NCBI GenBank assembly: GCA_902582235.1
Contig: CACHQX010000003.1
Location: forward strand, 101,703 to 165,702
Direction of reading: 5' to 3'
From: an uncultured Pelagibacteraceae bacterium
GTDB lineage: Bacteria > Pseudomonadota > Alphaproteobacteria > Pelagibacterales > Pelagibacteraceae
Length of the DNA stretch: 64,000 bases
In this document: positions 1 to 10,239 of the stretch, piece by piece
How positions within the stretch are numbered: position 1 is the first letter of the stretch
Layout of the letters: every line of letters begins with the position of its first letter
Notes under the pieces: generated by a model
What the model saw: only the letters and a program-made list of their open reading frames with translations
Databases searched by the model: none
What the model was told of the DNA's origin: nothing
Program-made: the position numbers and the translations under genes

Positions 1-2
1 GA

Positions 3-179
3 CAAGCTTTCAAATTGAGCACTGAATTAGTAGCGGCTGTATTAGTAGGGACAATTATAGGGTTTATTTTAGATAATTGGTTTGATACTAAACCATGGTT
101 AATAATAATATTTTTTTTTGTTGGTGTAGTTGCGGGTATATTCAATGTAATCAGGTCAGCAAAAAAACTACAGAATTGA
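3..179 (+). CDS. atpI: AtpI/AtpZ-like F0 assembly protein, C-terminal part (truncated by window start)
   Basis: Open frame from base 3: QAFKLSTELVAAVLVGTIIGFILDNWFDTKPWLIIIFFFVGVVAGIFNVIRSAKKLQN*; two TM segments, directly upstream of atpB. Confidence 0.75.
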   Translation, partial: QAFKLSTELVAAVLVGTIIGFILDNWFDTKPWLIIIFFFVGVVAGIFNVIRSAKKLQN

Positions 180-183
180 TTTT

Positions 184-918
184 ATGGCAGCAAATCCGAT
201 GTACCAATTTAATGTTTATAGAATTGGTCCAGAAATTAAAATAGGGGAAATAGATTTATCCTTTACTAATGCTAGTTTATTTATGGTCATAAGCTCATTA
301 GCAATATTGATAATTTTTAATTTAGGTGCACAAAAGAAAAATATAATTCCTGATAAAATACAATTGCTCTCAGAACTTAGTTATACATTTGTGTCTAAGA
401 TGATAAGTGATACAGCTGGTTCGAAAGCAAAACCATATTTTTCATTTATATTTTCACTTTTTATGTTTGTTCTTTTTTGTAACATGTTCGGTATGATCCC
501 CTATTCTTTTACAGTAACAAGCCACATAATCGTAACATTTGTTTTAGCAGCATTTATTTTCATTGGAGTGACAATTATTGGATTTATTAAACATGGATTT
601 GGCTATTTAAAACTTTTTGTACCCAGCGGAGTGCCAGCTGTCTTGTTGCCACTAATAGTAGTTATAGAAATTATTTCTTATTTAAGTAGGCCCATCAGTT
701 TATCTGTAAGATTGTTTGCAAATATGATGGCGGGACATACAATGATGAAAGTATTCGGAGGCTTTGTAGTAAGTCTTGGAATTGTCGGTGGATGGCTTCC
801 ACTGAGTTTTTCAGTTGCATTAACAGGTTTGGAGATATTAGTTGCTTTTCTTCAAGCTTATGTTTTTGCAATTTTAACATGCATTTATTTAAATGATGCA
901 TTAAATTTACACCATTAA
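184..918 (+). CDS. atpB: F0F1 ATP synthase subunit a
   Basis: 244 aa; conserved SVRLFANMMAGH motif and C-terminal FLQAYVFAILTCIYLNDA. Confidence 0.97.
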   Translation: MAANPMYQFNVYRIGPEIKIGEIDLSFTNASLFMVISSLAILIIFNLGAQKKNIIPDKIQLLSELSYTFVSKMISDTAGSKAKPYFSFIFSLFMFVLFCNMFGMIPYSFTVTSHIIVTFVLAAFIFIGVTIIGFIKHGFGYLKLFVPSGVPAVLLPLIVVIEIISYLSRPISLSVRLFANMMAGHTMMKVFGGFVVSLGIVGGWLPLSFSVALTGLEILVAFLQAYVFAILTCIYLNDALNLHH

Positions 919-934
919 TCATAAGGAGGATAAT

Positions 935-1162
935 ATGGAGTTAGAAGCAGCAAAAATGATTGGAGCGGGATTAGCGGCAATTGCTCTAGCAGGAGCAGGA
1001 GTAGGAATAGGTATTATTTTTGGTAACTATCTATCTGGCGCTATGAGAAATCCATCTGCAGCTCAAAAACAATTTCCAAATTTACTTTTAGGTTTCGCAT
1101 TAGCTGAGGCCACTGGGTTGTTTGGACTTGTTGTAGCTTTGATAATTTTATTTGCTTTTTAA
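935..1162 (+). CDS. atpE: F0F1 ATP synthase subunit c
   Basis: 75 aa hairpin; GAGVGIGIIFG and RNPSAAQKQF loop, EATGLFGLVVALI helix; AGGAGG-type RBS. Confidence 0.97.
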   Translation: MELEAAKMIGAGLAAIALAGAGVGIGIIFGNYLSGAMRNPSAAQKQFPNLLLGFALAEATGLFGLVVALIILFAF

Positions 1163-1168
1163 GTAATT

Positions 1169-1756
1169 GTGAAAAAAATTATTTTACTTAATATTTTTTA
1201 TTTCTCGTTCTGCACTGTAGCAGTGAAAAGTGCAGAAAAAGGAGGAATGCCTCAATTGGATCCTGAATTTTGGGTATCGCAAATTTTTTGGTTAACCATA
1301 ACTTTCGGTACCCTTTTTTTAGTCCTTTCTAAATTTATCTTGCCTAGAATAAGTAAAAACCTAGAACAGAGAAGATTGCAAATTTTAGAAAATATTGAGA
1401 CAGCTGAAAAGCAAAGAAAACAAAGTGAAAAAAATCTCAAAGAATTTGATGAGATAATTTTGAAAAGTAAAAACAAAGCTAAAGAAGTAATGTTAGCCGC
1501 AAGAGAGAAGGTTGTCTCTGAAATAACAAAAAAAAAAATGAAACTTGATGAAGACTTAAATTCAGAAATTCAAAATGTTGAAAAAGAAATAATCGAGTTA
1601 AAATTATCTTCACCAAAAAAGATAAATTCAATAGCTTCTAATATAACCAACGAAGTCATAAAAAGATTAATTGGAACTGATGTAAATGAAAGCAGTGTTT
1701 CTGCTTTAGTTGAAGAAGAACTTAAAAAATTGAGCAGGAGCACAAATGGAATTTGA
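1169..1756 (+). CDS. atpF': F0F1 ATP synthase subunit b'
   Basis: 195 aa; N-terminal TM plus long charged helix, LPQL-type 'MPQLDPEFWVSQIFWLTITFGTLFLVLSKFILPRI'; GTG start likely. Confidence 0.88.
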   Translation: MKKIILLNIFYFSFCTVAVKSAEKGGMPQLDPEFWVSQIFWLTITFGTLFLVLSKFILPRISKNLEQRRLQILENIETAEKQRKQSEKNLKEFDEIILKSKNKAKEVMLAAREKVVSEITKKKMKLDEDLNSEIQNVEKEIIELKLSSPKKINSIASNITNEVIKRLIGTDVNESSVSALVEEELKKLSRSTNGI

Positions 1757-2246
1757 TTCAACTTTTTGGGTAGCTATATCTTTTGTTATTTTTTTTGGAG
1801 TTCTAATTTATTTCAAGATCCCAAGAAAAATAAATGAGGCTTTAGACACAAAGATCTCTGAGATAAAAAATGAATTAGATGAAAGTGAAAAGTTAAGAAT
1901 AGAAACAAAAAAATTATTAGAAGACTCTCAATCAAAATTAAGCTCAGCCGTGAAGGAAAGTAAAAAAATTATAGATCAAGCAAAAAATGACTCTGAAAAA
2001 ATGGTGAGTGAATTAGAGCTTAAGTTTGAGAACTCGGCTAAAATTAAAAAAGAACTATCTTTAAGCAAAATTAAACAAATGAAGGATGAAGCTGTTAGAG
2101 AAATTAAAAATACTTCAGTAGATGTTGCATTCTCTGCTTCAGAAAATTTAATTAAAAATTCAATTGAAAAATCAAAGCTCGACAATTTATTTCAAAAAAA
2201 TTTAGAAGATGCTAAAGATGCTTTGAAAAAAGCTGGCTCAAATTAA
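1746..2246 (+). CDS. atpF: F0F1 ATP synthase subunit b
   Basis: 166 aa; N-terminal TM and long helix; overlaps b' gene. Confidence 0.9.
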   Translation: MEFDSTFWVAISFVIFFGVLIYFKIPRKINEALDTKISEIKNELDESEKLRIETKKLLEDSQSKLSSAVKESKKIIDQAKNDSEKMVSELELKFENSAKIKKELSLSKIKQMKDEAVREIKNTSVDVAFSASENLIKNSIEKSKLDNLFQKNLEDAKDALKKAGSN

Positions 2247-2289
2247 AATAAATTCTTACATTTTTAGAAAAAAAATATAAATTATTGTT

Positions 2290-3747
2290 ATGAAATCCAT
2301 AGTCATAGGTTCAGGTTTTGGTGGTATATCTGCAGCTCTTAGGCTGAGAGCAAAAGGCCACGAGGTGACCTTAATTGAAAAACAAAATGATTTAGGTGGT
2401 AGAGCAAGAATTTTTAGAAAGAATGGGTTTTCATTTGATGCTGGACCGACAGTAATTACCGCACCTTATTTGATATATGAGTTGTTCGAATTATTTGGAA
2501 AAGATCCAAAAGACTATTTAAACATAAAACCTTTAAATATTTGGTATCAATTCGTTTTTGAAGATGGAACAAAATTCAATTACTCAGGAAATGAAGAAGA
2601 AATGGAAAAGCAAATATCTGCAATTTCTCCAGATGATGTGAAAGGTTATATCAAATTAGTAAATTTCACAAAAAAAATTTTTGAAAAGGGGTATTTAGAA
2701 CTTTCAGATGTTCCCTTTACGAAACCTTTTTTCATGATGAAACAAATTCCATCTTTATTAAAATTAAAAAGTTATAAATCTGTTTATTCTCTTGTGTCCT
2801 CATATGTTAAACACGAAAAACTAAGAAGAATTCTTAGCATGCATCCTCTACTTGTGGGTGGTAATCCTTTCACAACAACTTCGATTTATGGCTTAATACT
2901 TTATTTAGAAAAGAAATGGGGAATTCATTACTCAATGGGGGGAACCGGAAATATAATTAAGGGTCTTGAAACATTAATGAATGAGGAAAATATAAAAATA
3001 AAAAAAGGCTTTGAGGTAAACAAAATTATTTCAAATGGAAAAACAATTAAAGGTATTCGACTAGAAAACGGTGATGAAATTTCTGCAAATAATGTGGTTT
3101 GTAATGCTGATCCGCCTGATGTCTATGAGAGATTATTAAATAAAAAAGACCTGAATTTTTTTTTCAACTTTAAGAGAAAAAGAATGGATTATTCAATGGG
3201 TTTATTTGTTTATTATTTTGGAACTAAAAAAGTTTACAAGGATGTCGCTCACCATACGATTAAATTTGGTAACAAATATAAAGAACATTTGGATGATATT
3301 TTTGATAAAAAGAAACTTAACGATGATATAAGCTATTATCTGCATCGACCTACAGCAACAGATAATTCGATGGCACCCGATGGATGTGATTGTTTTTATG
3401 TTCTAGTCCCAGTTCCTAATAATCAATCAAATATAAATTGGTCGGAGAGCGGTGAAAAAATTAAAAATTTAGTAATTGATAAAATGGAAAAGGATTTGCT
3501 TCCAAATTTAAGAGAAAACATAATAGAGGATTTCTACTTAACGCCCGACTACTTTGAAAAAGATCTTAACACAAAATTTGGATCAGGCTTTTCAATTCAA
3601 CCAAAATTTACGCAATCTGCTTATTTTAGATTTCACAATAAGTCTGAAATTTATGATGGATTATATTTTGTTGGTGCTGGAACACATCCTGGTGCTGGTG
3701 TGCCTGGAGTTTTATCATCGGCAAAAGTTTTAGATAAAATTCTTTAA
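2290..3747 (+). CDS. crtI: Phytoene desaturase
   Basis: GSGFGGISAALRLRAKGHEVTLIEKQNDLGGRA FAD motif; C-terminal YFVGAGTHPGAGVPGVLSSAKV CrtI signature. Confidence 0.97.
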   Translation: MKSIVIGSGFGGISAALRLRAKGHEVTLIEKQNDLGGRARIFRKNGFSFDAGPTVITAPYLIYELFELFGKDPKDYLNIKPLNIWYQFVFEDGTKFNYSGNEEEMEKQISAISPDDVKGYIKLVNFTKKIFEKGYLELSDVPFTKPFFMMKQIPSLLKLKSYKSVYSLVSSYVKHEKLRRILSMHPLLVGGNPFTTTSIYGLILYLEKKWGIHYSMGGTGNIIKGLETLMNEENIKIKKGFEVNKIISNGKTIKGIRLENGDEISANNVVCNADPPDVYERLLNKKDLNFFFNFKRKRMDYSMGLFVYYFGTKKVYKDVAHHTIKFGNKYKEHLDDIFDKKKLNDDISYYLHRPTATDNSMAPDGCDCFYVLVPVPNNQSNINWSESGEKIKNLVIDKMEKDLLPNLRENIIEDFYLTPDYFEKDLNTKFGSGFSIQPKFTQSAYFRFHNKSEIYDGLYFVGAGTHPGAGVPGVLSSAKVLDKIL

Positions 3748-4595
3748 TGGTGAATAATCTTTTATCAATTCATGCAAAGTCTTTTAGCTGGGCTGGATTT
3801 TTCTTGCCTAACGATGTTTATAAAAATGGATCTGACCTGTATGATTTTTGTAGAGTATTAGACGATATTGCTGATGAAGAAATATCATTAGAGATTAAAA
3901 AGAAGAAATTCCTTAACTATAAAAATGACTTTATTAACCACAACTTCGAAAACGATAGTATCAAAAAGATACATCGCATTATTAAAAACTTCGATGTATC
4001 AGAAAAAATTGTTCTCGATCTTTTTGATGGCATTGAGTCTGATCTAAAAGAAAAAATAGAATTTAAATCTAAAAGAGAGCTACTTGTATATTCTTATAGA
4101 GTGGCTGGAACGGTAGGTTTGATGATGGCAAAAATTCTTAGAGTAAAATCTAAAACAGCTCTGAAATCTGCAATTGATTTAGGGATAGCGATGCAGCTTA
4201 CAAATATCTCTAGAGATGTAATAGAAGATAGAGAGAAAAATAGAGAATATATTAAGCATGATATTTCAAATATAAAAAATACAATTACTACTGCAGATTT
4301 GTTTTATAATAGTTGTTTTAATTCAATCAGAGAAATTCCAATTAGGTGCCGTTTCGCTATATTAGTCGCTCGCAGAGTTTATAGGGAGATTGGTTATAAA
4401 ATCATTAAGAAAAGAGACATTGAGGAATATAATCAATCTGGAAAAATTTATGTTACTAAATCTGGCAAAATCGTTCAAACTATTTTAAGTATTTTTGATT
4501 TTTTTAGATTATTATTTATTCAATCAGATAATTATTACAGAAATGAAGAGCATAATGAGATTGGTTTAGAAATTAATATAGATGAAAGAATTTGA
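3747..4595 (+). CDS. crtB: Phytoene synthase
   Basis: Squalene/phytoene synthase motifs DDIADE and ISRDVIEDREKNREY; TAATG overlap with crtI. Confidence 0.95.
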   Translation: MVNNLLSIHAKSFSWAGFFLPNDVYKNGSDLYDFCRVLDDIADEEISLEIKKKKFLNYKNDFINHNFENDSIKKIHRIIKNFDVSEKIVLDLFDGIESDLKEKIEFKSKRELLVYSYRVAGTVGLMMAKILRVKSKTALKSAIDLGIAMQLTNISRDVIEDREKNREYIKHDISNIKNTITTADLFYNSCFNSIREIPIRCRFAILVARRVYREIGYKIIKKRDIEEYNQSGKIYVTKSGKIVQTILSIFDFFRLLFIQSDNYYRNEEHNEIGLEINIDERI

Positions 4596-5640
4596 TTATA
4601 CAATAATTGGTGGCGGTTGCGCTGGCCTCTCCTTAGCTTACGAGCTTGAAATCAATAACAAGTTAAGTGATAAAACCTTAGCTATTATTGAGCCTAGGAC
4701 TGAATACCAACGAGATAAAACATGGTCTTTTTGGAAAACATTTCCACATAATTTTGAAGATTGTGTGATTAAAAGTTGGGATTCTTTTTCAATTAATATT
4801 CCCAATAAATCAAAGCAGGTTGAGTGTGAAAGTCTACCGTATCAATCTGTTGACAGTGGTCTATTTTACAGAAAAACTTTAAACAGACTTAAAGCAAATA
4901 AAAATATTCATTTCTTCAGAAATAAGGAGGATGTGAATACAGAAAATTCGTACGTATTTAATAGTGTTCCTAAAATAAATTCAAATGAAAATGATCTTTG
5001 GCAACATTTTGGAGGTTATGAAATTGAAACGGATAAGAATATATTTGACGATTCTATAATTAATTTAATGGATTTTGATTGTGACCAAAAAAATAGCGTT
5101 CATTTTTTTTACACTCTTCCGTTTTCAAAAAATAAAGCTTTAATTGAAACAACTTGGTTATCAAATATGAAAGATCCTTCAGAAAAAGACTATGATTTTC
5201 AGATTAAGGAATATATTGAAAATATTCTTAAGATTAAAAATTACAAAATTATTTATAAAGAAAAAGGACAAATTCCATTATTTTATCCTACAAATTTAAA
5301 CGGTAAAAAAAAAATTAATATCGGAACAGCAGGTAAAATGACGAGATTAAGTACTGGATACACTTTTTTAAATATTCAAGAACATTGTAAATATATTGTT
5401 AAAAATTTAGATAATTTAAAAACTTACAATATCGGAAAAAAATATGAAATTCTTGATAAAATATTTTTAAAAGTGTTGAAAAGGAATGCAAAAAGAATGC
5501 CAAATATTTTTTTTGAAATCTTTAATTCTAGCGCAGAAACAAGTGTAAAATTCCTCTCAAATAAAAGTAATATTTTTCAAGACTTATCAATAATATCAAA
5601 AATGCCAAAGTGGCCTTTTATAAAGGCTTTATTCAATTAA
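4582..5640 (+). CDS. crtY: Lycopene beta-cyclase (flavoprotein)
   Basis: DYTIIGGGCAGLSLAYEL, RTEYQRDKTWSFW, GTAGKMTRLSTGYTF; 14-nt overlap with crtB. Confidence 0.93.
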   Translation: MKEFDYTIIGGGCAGLSLAYELEINNKLSDKTLAIIEPRTEYQRDKTWSFWKTFPHNFEDCVIKSWDSFSINIPNKSKQVECESLPYQSVDSGLFYRKTLNRLKANKNIHFFRNKEDVNTENSYVFNSVPKINSNENDLWQHFGGYEIETDKNIFDDSIINLMDFDCDQKNSVHFFYTLPFSKNKALIETTWLSNMKDPSEKDYDFQIKEYIENILKIKNYKIIYKEKGQIPLFYPTNLNGKKKINIGTAGKMTRLSTGYTFLNIQEHCKYIVKNLDNLKTYNIGKKYEILDKIFLKVLKRNAKRMPNIFFEIFNSSAETSVKFLSNKSNIFQDLSIISKMPKWPFIKALFN

Positions 5641-6554
5641 TGGATTTATATAAAATAAATAAAAAATATTCGTTTTTTTTACTTCTATTCAACATTATTT
5701 TTTTAATTTCAATTTCAAAATATTTTGAAAATAAGCAAATAGAATTTCAATATCAAACTATCATCTGTTTCTTTTTAATATCTATCATAGGTGTTTCTCA
5801 TGGAGCTCTTGATCACCTAAAAGGTTATAAATTAATGAAAATCTATAAAGTTGAAAATAAGTCATACTTTTACTTAGCTTATATAGCTGTCTCGTTGATA
5901 GTAATTTTTACTTGGATGATAGTTCCAGAAATTGTTTTAATAATTTTTTTAATGGTTGCTTCATATCATTTTGGTAAAGAAGATAGTTGCGTAGGTCAAA
6001 ACATAAAAAGTTTAGTTAACGATTTTCTATATTTGTTTAAAGGAAGTGTAATCATTATTGCACCCCTTCTATTTCATAATGAAAAGACCAATGAAATTTT
6101 TCAAATCTTAAACTTAGACTTAGGTTTTTTAAGCAGTAAATTTTTAATACTTATGATATTTCTTAGTTTTATTGCAAACATTATTATAACAGTTCAATCA
6201 AACAATGGTGGATTCTTAATTGCAGATTGGACAAATATTATATTGCTTAATGTTTTTCTCTCTCCATTAATTGCTTTCACAATTTATTTTTGTTTTTTAC
6301 ACTCTGTAAGACATTCTCTTTCTCTAATATATGAAATTGATAGTAATGATTTTAAAGTTGGTTTTTATAAGTTTATAAGAAAAGCATTACCGCTTACATT
6401 AATGACTTTATTACTATTTATAATAAGTCTTTATTTTTTAGCTAAATATTATGTTTTTGACGATGCAATTTTAAAAGTAATATTTATAGGTTTGGCGTCT
6501 TTGACCTTTCCGCATATATTATTGGAGTATCTTATTGAAAAAAATGAAAAATAA
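5640..6554 (+). CDS. blh: Brp/Blh-family beta-carotene 15,15'-dioxygenase (retinal forming)
   Basis: Multi-TM protein with SHGALDHLKGYKL, SYHFGKED and FCFLHSVRHSL His motifs; ATG at 5640 in TAATG with crtY stop preferred over the track's GTG at 5610. Confidence 0.93.
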   Translation: MDLYKINKKYSFFLLLFNIIFLISISKYFENKQIEFQYQTIICFFLISIIGVSHGALDHLKGYKLMKIYKVENKSYFYLAYIAVSLIVIFTWMIVPEIVLIIFLMVASYHFGKEDSCVGQNIKSLVNDFLYLFKGSVIIIAPLLFHNEKTNEIFQILNLDLGFLSSKFLILMIFLSFIANIIITVQSNNGGFLIADWTNIILLNVFLSPLIAFTIYFCFLHSVRHSLSLIYEIDSNDFKVGFYKFIRKALPLTLMTLLLFIISLYFLAKYYVFDDAILKVIFIGLASLTFPHILLEYLIEKNEK

Positions 6555-7488
6555 AGATTTAAAAATATATTTAGCTGCTCCAAGAGGGTTTTGTGCTGGA
6601 GTTGATCGAGCAATAGAAATTGTAAAAAAAAGCATAAATAAATTTGGGTCACCAGTTTATGTGCGACATGAGATAGTTCACAATAAGCACGTAGTCGAAA
6701 ATTTAAAAAAAATTGGTGCAATATTTGTAGAAGAAATTAGTGAAATTAAGGACAAAACTAGACCAGTAATTTTTTCAGCTCATGGAGTTCCAAAAAAAGT
6801 TCCAAAAGAAGCTCAAGATTTAAAAATGGAATATATAGATGCTACTTGTCCTTTGGTTTCTAAAGTACATAGAGAAGCTGAAAATTTAAATAAAGCCGGT
6901 TTCCATATCTTTTTAATTGGTCACAAAAATCATCCTGAAGTAGTTGGCACTATGGGTCAAATTCCAGAAGGATCAATAGAATTAGTTGAAACGATTGATG
7001 ATGTTAAGGATATTGATATTCTATCAAATAAAAAATTAGCTTTTGTAACTCAAACAACTCTTTCTGTTGATGATACAAAAGATATTATTGATGCTTTAAA
7101 GAAAAAATTTCCACAAATTAAAGAGCCAAATAAAGAGGACATCTGTTATGCCACGACTAATAGACAAGCAGCCGTTAAACATATTGCATCAAAGTGTGAC
7201 ATGTTCTTTGTAATTGGGAGTAGGAATTCATCTAATTCAAAAAGACTCGTGGAGGTAGCCAATAAAGCAGGATGTAATTATTCAGAGTTAATACATTCTG
7301 AAAGTTCAGTTCCATTAGAAAAAATTTCTCAATGTAATACTATAGGTATTTCATCAGGTGCATCAGCGCCTGAAGTTTTAGTTCAGAATTTTATAGAAAA
7401 AATTAAAGAAAAATTTAATGTCGAAATTCAAGAAGTCGAAATAGTAAAGGAAAACGTAAATTTTAAAGTTCCAGGAAAACTCAATTAA
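6544..7488 (+). CDS. ispH: 4-hydroxy-3-methylbut-2-enyl diphosphate reductase
   Basis: APRGFCAGVDRAIEIV, DATCPLVSKVH, ICYATTNRQ; ATG at 6544 preferred over track's TTG at 6535. Confidence 0.97.
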   Translation: MKNKDLKIYLAAPRGFCAGVDRAIEIVKKSINKFGSPVYVRHEIVHNKHVVENLKKIGAIFVEEISEIKDKTRPVIFSAHGVPKKVPKEAQDLKMEYIDATCPLVSKVHREAENLNKAGFHIFLIGHKNHPEVVGTMGQIPEGSIELVETIDDVKDIDILSNKKLAFVTQTTLSVDDTKDIIDALKKKFPQIKEPNKEDICYATTNRQAAVKHIASKCDMFFVIGSRNSSNSKRLVEVANKAGCNYSELIHSESSVPLEKISQCNTIGISSGASAPEVLVQNFIEKIKEKFNVEIQEVEIVKENVNFKVPGKLN

Positions 7489-8459
7489 TGGCTGTATTTA
7501 CAAAGTTAAATCAAGCTGACATTTATAATGTCCAAAATATTTTTGGATTTAAAAAAATCACAAGCTTTAAGGGTATTAAAAAAGGAATAGAGAATACAAA
7601 TTATACTGTTGCCACAAAAAATAAAAAATACGTCTTAACGATTTTTGAAAGTAGAGTTAATAATAAGGATTTGCCCTACTTTATGAAGTTGATGGATGCA
7701 CTTTCAAAAAAAGGTATTAAATGCCCATCTCCAATCAAAAATAAATTTGGAAAGTACATATTTAATTTAAAAACAAAAAAGGCTTGTCTAGTTTCCTTCT
7801 TAGAGGGTGACGATAAAAAAAAGCTTTTGGAAAAAGATTTATTAGTCATTGGAAAAAAAATTGGTTTAATGCATAAAAAATTAACAAAGATAAAACTTAA
7901 AAGAAAAAATAGCTTTTCACCCCTCAAAATAAATAGTCTTATAAATAAAATTAACTTAAAAAATTCGAAGTTACCTAAGAATCTTAAAGAAGAAATGAAG
8001 GAAAGTTTTCGTGATATCAGCAAAAAATGGCCAAAAAGAATACCAAGTAGTGTAATTCATGGTGACTTATTCATTGACAATATTTTTTTTCATAAGGGAA
8101 AATTCGGGGGGTTTATTGATTTTTATTTTTCAGCTTATGATTTTCAAGCTTATGAACTTGCTGTTTGTATAAATTCTCTTTGTTTTAATAAAACAAAAAA
8201 TAGATTTAAGTTTGATAAGAAGAAAGCTTCTAAGCTTTTCAAGGGTTATGAAAGTATAAGAAAACTTAAACCAGAGGAAAAAAGGAGTATGAAAATTCTT
8301 TGTAAAGGATCTGCCTTAAGATATCTGGCAACAAGAGCTTATGATTACGTAAATACTCCTAAAAATATTTTAATAAAAAAAAAGGATCCATCAGAATATA
8401 TACAAAAACTTAGGTTTCATGACTCTATAGAAAAATTTGAGGAATACTTAAATGATTAA
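7488..8459 (+). CDS. thrB: Homoserine kinase, APH-like type
   Basis: GIENTNYTV N-terminus, VIHGDLFIDNIFF kinase motif; TAATG overlap with ispH. Confidence 0.92.
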   Translation: MAVFTKLNQADIYNVQNIFGFKKITSFKGIKKGIENTNYTVATKNKKYVLTIFESRVNNKDLPYFMKLMDALSKKGIKCPSPIKNKFGKYIFNLKTKKACLVSFLEGDDKKKLLEKDLLVIGKKIGLMHKKLTKIKLKRKNSFSPLKINSLINKINLKNSKLPKNLKEEMKESFRDISKKWPKRIPSSVIHGDLFIDNIFFHKGKFGGFIDFYFSAYDFQAYELAVCINSLCFNKTKNRFKFDKKKASKLFKGYESIRKLKPEEKRSMKILCKGSALRYLATRAYDYVNTPKNILIKKKDPSEYIQKLRFHDSIEKFEEYLND

Positions 8460-8874
8460 AATTTATACTGACGGGTCCTGTTTAGAAAATCCTGGCAATG
8501 GTGGATGGGCAGCAATAATTATAAACAATGGACAAAAAACTAATATTAAAGGAAGTAAAAAGAATACTACAAATAATCAAATGGAGTTGCTAGCTCCTAT
8601 TGAAGCATTAAAAAAAATTCCCAAAGGAAGTAAAGTTCAAATTTTTACAGACTCTAAGTATGTAAAGTCAGGAATTACAGAGTGGATTTATAACTGGAAA
8701 AAAAATGGATGGAAAACCGCAAATAAGCAAGAAGTTAAAAATAAAGATCTTTGGACAGAGCTAGATATTTTAGCCAATGAATTTGAAATAAGTTGGAATT
8801 GGGTAAAAGCGCACTCAACTGACGAGTTAAACAATGAAGTTGATTTAATTGCTAAAGAAGCTGCAAACTTATAA
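8452..8874 (+). CDS. rnhA: Ribonuclease HI
   Basis: IYTDGSCLENPGNGGWAAI; TNNQMELLAPIEAL; IFTDSKYV; WVKAHS. Confidence 0.97.
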   Translation: MIKIYTDGSCLENPGNGGWAAIIINNGQKTNIKGSKKNTTNNQMELLAPIEALKKIPKGSKVQIFTDSKYVKSGITEWIYNWKKNGWKTANKQEVKNKDLWTELDILANEFEISWNWVKAHSTDELNNEVDLIAKEAANL

Positions 8875-10239
8875 AATTTTGCTTTTAATAAATTTTTTTA
8901 CTTCATCCGTACTATTCTTTAGTATTTGAAAATTCTCATTTTTATTAAGTACGTGCTGAAGTTCTTTTGGTAGTTTTTCATGTTTATTAATCGCATTGTT
9001 TGTGGCGTCTGGAAATTTACACGGATGTGCAGTTGATAAAACTACACAATCATTCAAAGATAATTTTTGTGCAGCGCCCACTCCAATGGCTGTATGTGGA
9101 TCTAAAACCACACCATTTTCCTCGTAATTTTTCTTAATAATTCCTAAAGTTTCTTTTTCATTGCAGCTTTCTGATAAAAAATCTTTTTGAATTATATCTA
9201 AATCTCTCTTTTCAATTTTATAAGAATTCTTTTTCACTTTTTTCATAATTTCTGCTGTTTTTTCAGAATTGGAATTATTCACGTAGTAAATTAATCTTTC
9301 AAAGTTACTTGCTAATTGGATATCCATACTAGGGGATAATGTTTCTCTAACTTCTTTAGAAATATAATCTCCTTCTGTAATGGCTCTATGCAAAATATCG
9401 TTTTCATTTGTTGCAACAATTAATTTATCAATTGGTAATCCCATTTTTTTTGCAAGATATCCTGCAAAGACATCTCCAAAATTTCCTGTTGGAACTGAAA
9501 AAGAGATATTGTCTTTTTCTAATTTAAAATGTGCATAAAAATAATATACCGCTTGAGCAATTATTCTCGCCCAATTTATTGAGTTTACCCCTGACATATT
9601 TATAGATTTTGAGAACTCAAGATCAGAAAACATTTGTTTTACAATATTTTGACAATCATCAAAGTTTCCATCAATTGCAATATTAAAAACATTTTTTTCC
9701 TCTACTGTAGTCATAATTTTTCTTTGAACAGAGGAAATTCTATTATTTGGATGTAAAACAAATATATTTAAATTAGATTTTCCTTTAATTGCATCAATGG
9801 CTGCTGCACCAGTATCTCCGGATGTTGCAACAACTATATTTATAGTTTCATTATTTGATTTTAAAAGATGCTCATACATATTTCCAATTAACTGCATTGC
9901 AATATCTTTAAAGGCTAGAGTGGGTCCATGAAACAATTCCAAGATTTTTAATTGATTTAGCTCAACTATTTTGACAACATCCTCTTCTCTAAAATTAGAA
10001 TATGATTTTTTTACAATTTCATTTAATTCTTTTTTGCTTAAAAAATCACCTGTGTATAAATAAATAATTTCAGTAGCTAAATCTATATAATTTAATTTTT
10101 TTAGAGAGTTCATTTTACTCTCATCAAATTTTTTAATATTCAACGGTATAAAAAGGCCTCCGTCATCAGCAAGACCTTTGAGAAATACTTCACTGAAGGA
10201 AAATTTCTTATTATCACCTCTTGTACTTATATATTCCAT
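8869..10239 (-). CDS. thrC: Threonine synthase
   Basis: YISTRGDNKKFSFSEVFLKGLADDGGLFIP; HGPTLAFKDIAMQ; VVATSGDTGAAA. Confidence 0.97.
   Translation of the reverse strand: MEYISTRGDNKKFSFSEVFLKGLADDGGLFIPLNIKKFDESKMNSLKKLNYIDLATEIIYLYTGDFLSKKELNEIVKKSYSNFREEDVVKIVELNQLKILELFHGPTLAFKDIAMQLIGNMYEHLLKSNNETINIVVATSGDTGAAAIDAIKGKSNLNIFVLHPNNRISSVQRKIMTTVEEKNVFNIAIDGNFDDCQNIVKQMFSDLEFSKSINMSGVNSINWARIIAQAVYYFYAHFKLEKDNISFSVPTGNFGDVFAGYLAKKMGLPIDKLIVATNENDILHRAITEGDYISKEVRETLSPSMDIQLASNFERLIYYVNNSNSEKTAEIMKKVKKNSYKIEKRDLDIIQKDFLSESCNEKETLGIIKKNYEENGVVLDPHTAIGVGAAQKLSLNDCVVLSTAHPCKFPDATNNAINKHEKLPKELQHVLNKNENFQILKNSTDEVKKFIKSKIL

Noticed and set aside
695-922. Minus ORF antisense to atpB
   Set aside because: Shadow ORF over a strongly conserved gene, no recognisable domain
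2290-6554. Claim that a rhodopsin gene is part of this cluster
   Set aside because: No seven-TM opsin with a retinal-binding Lys motif in any listed ORF; only chromophore synthesis genes are here
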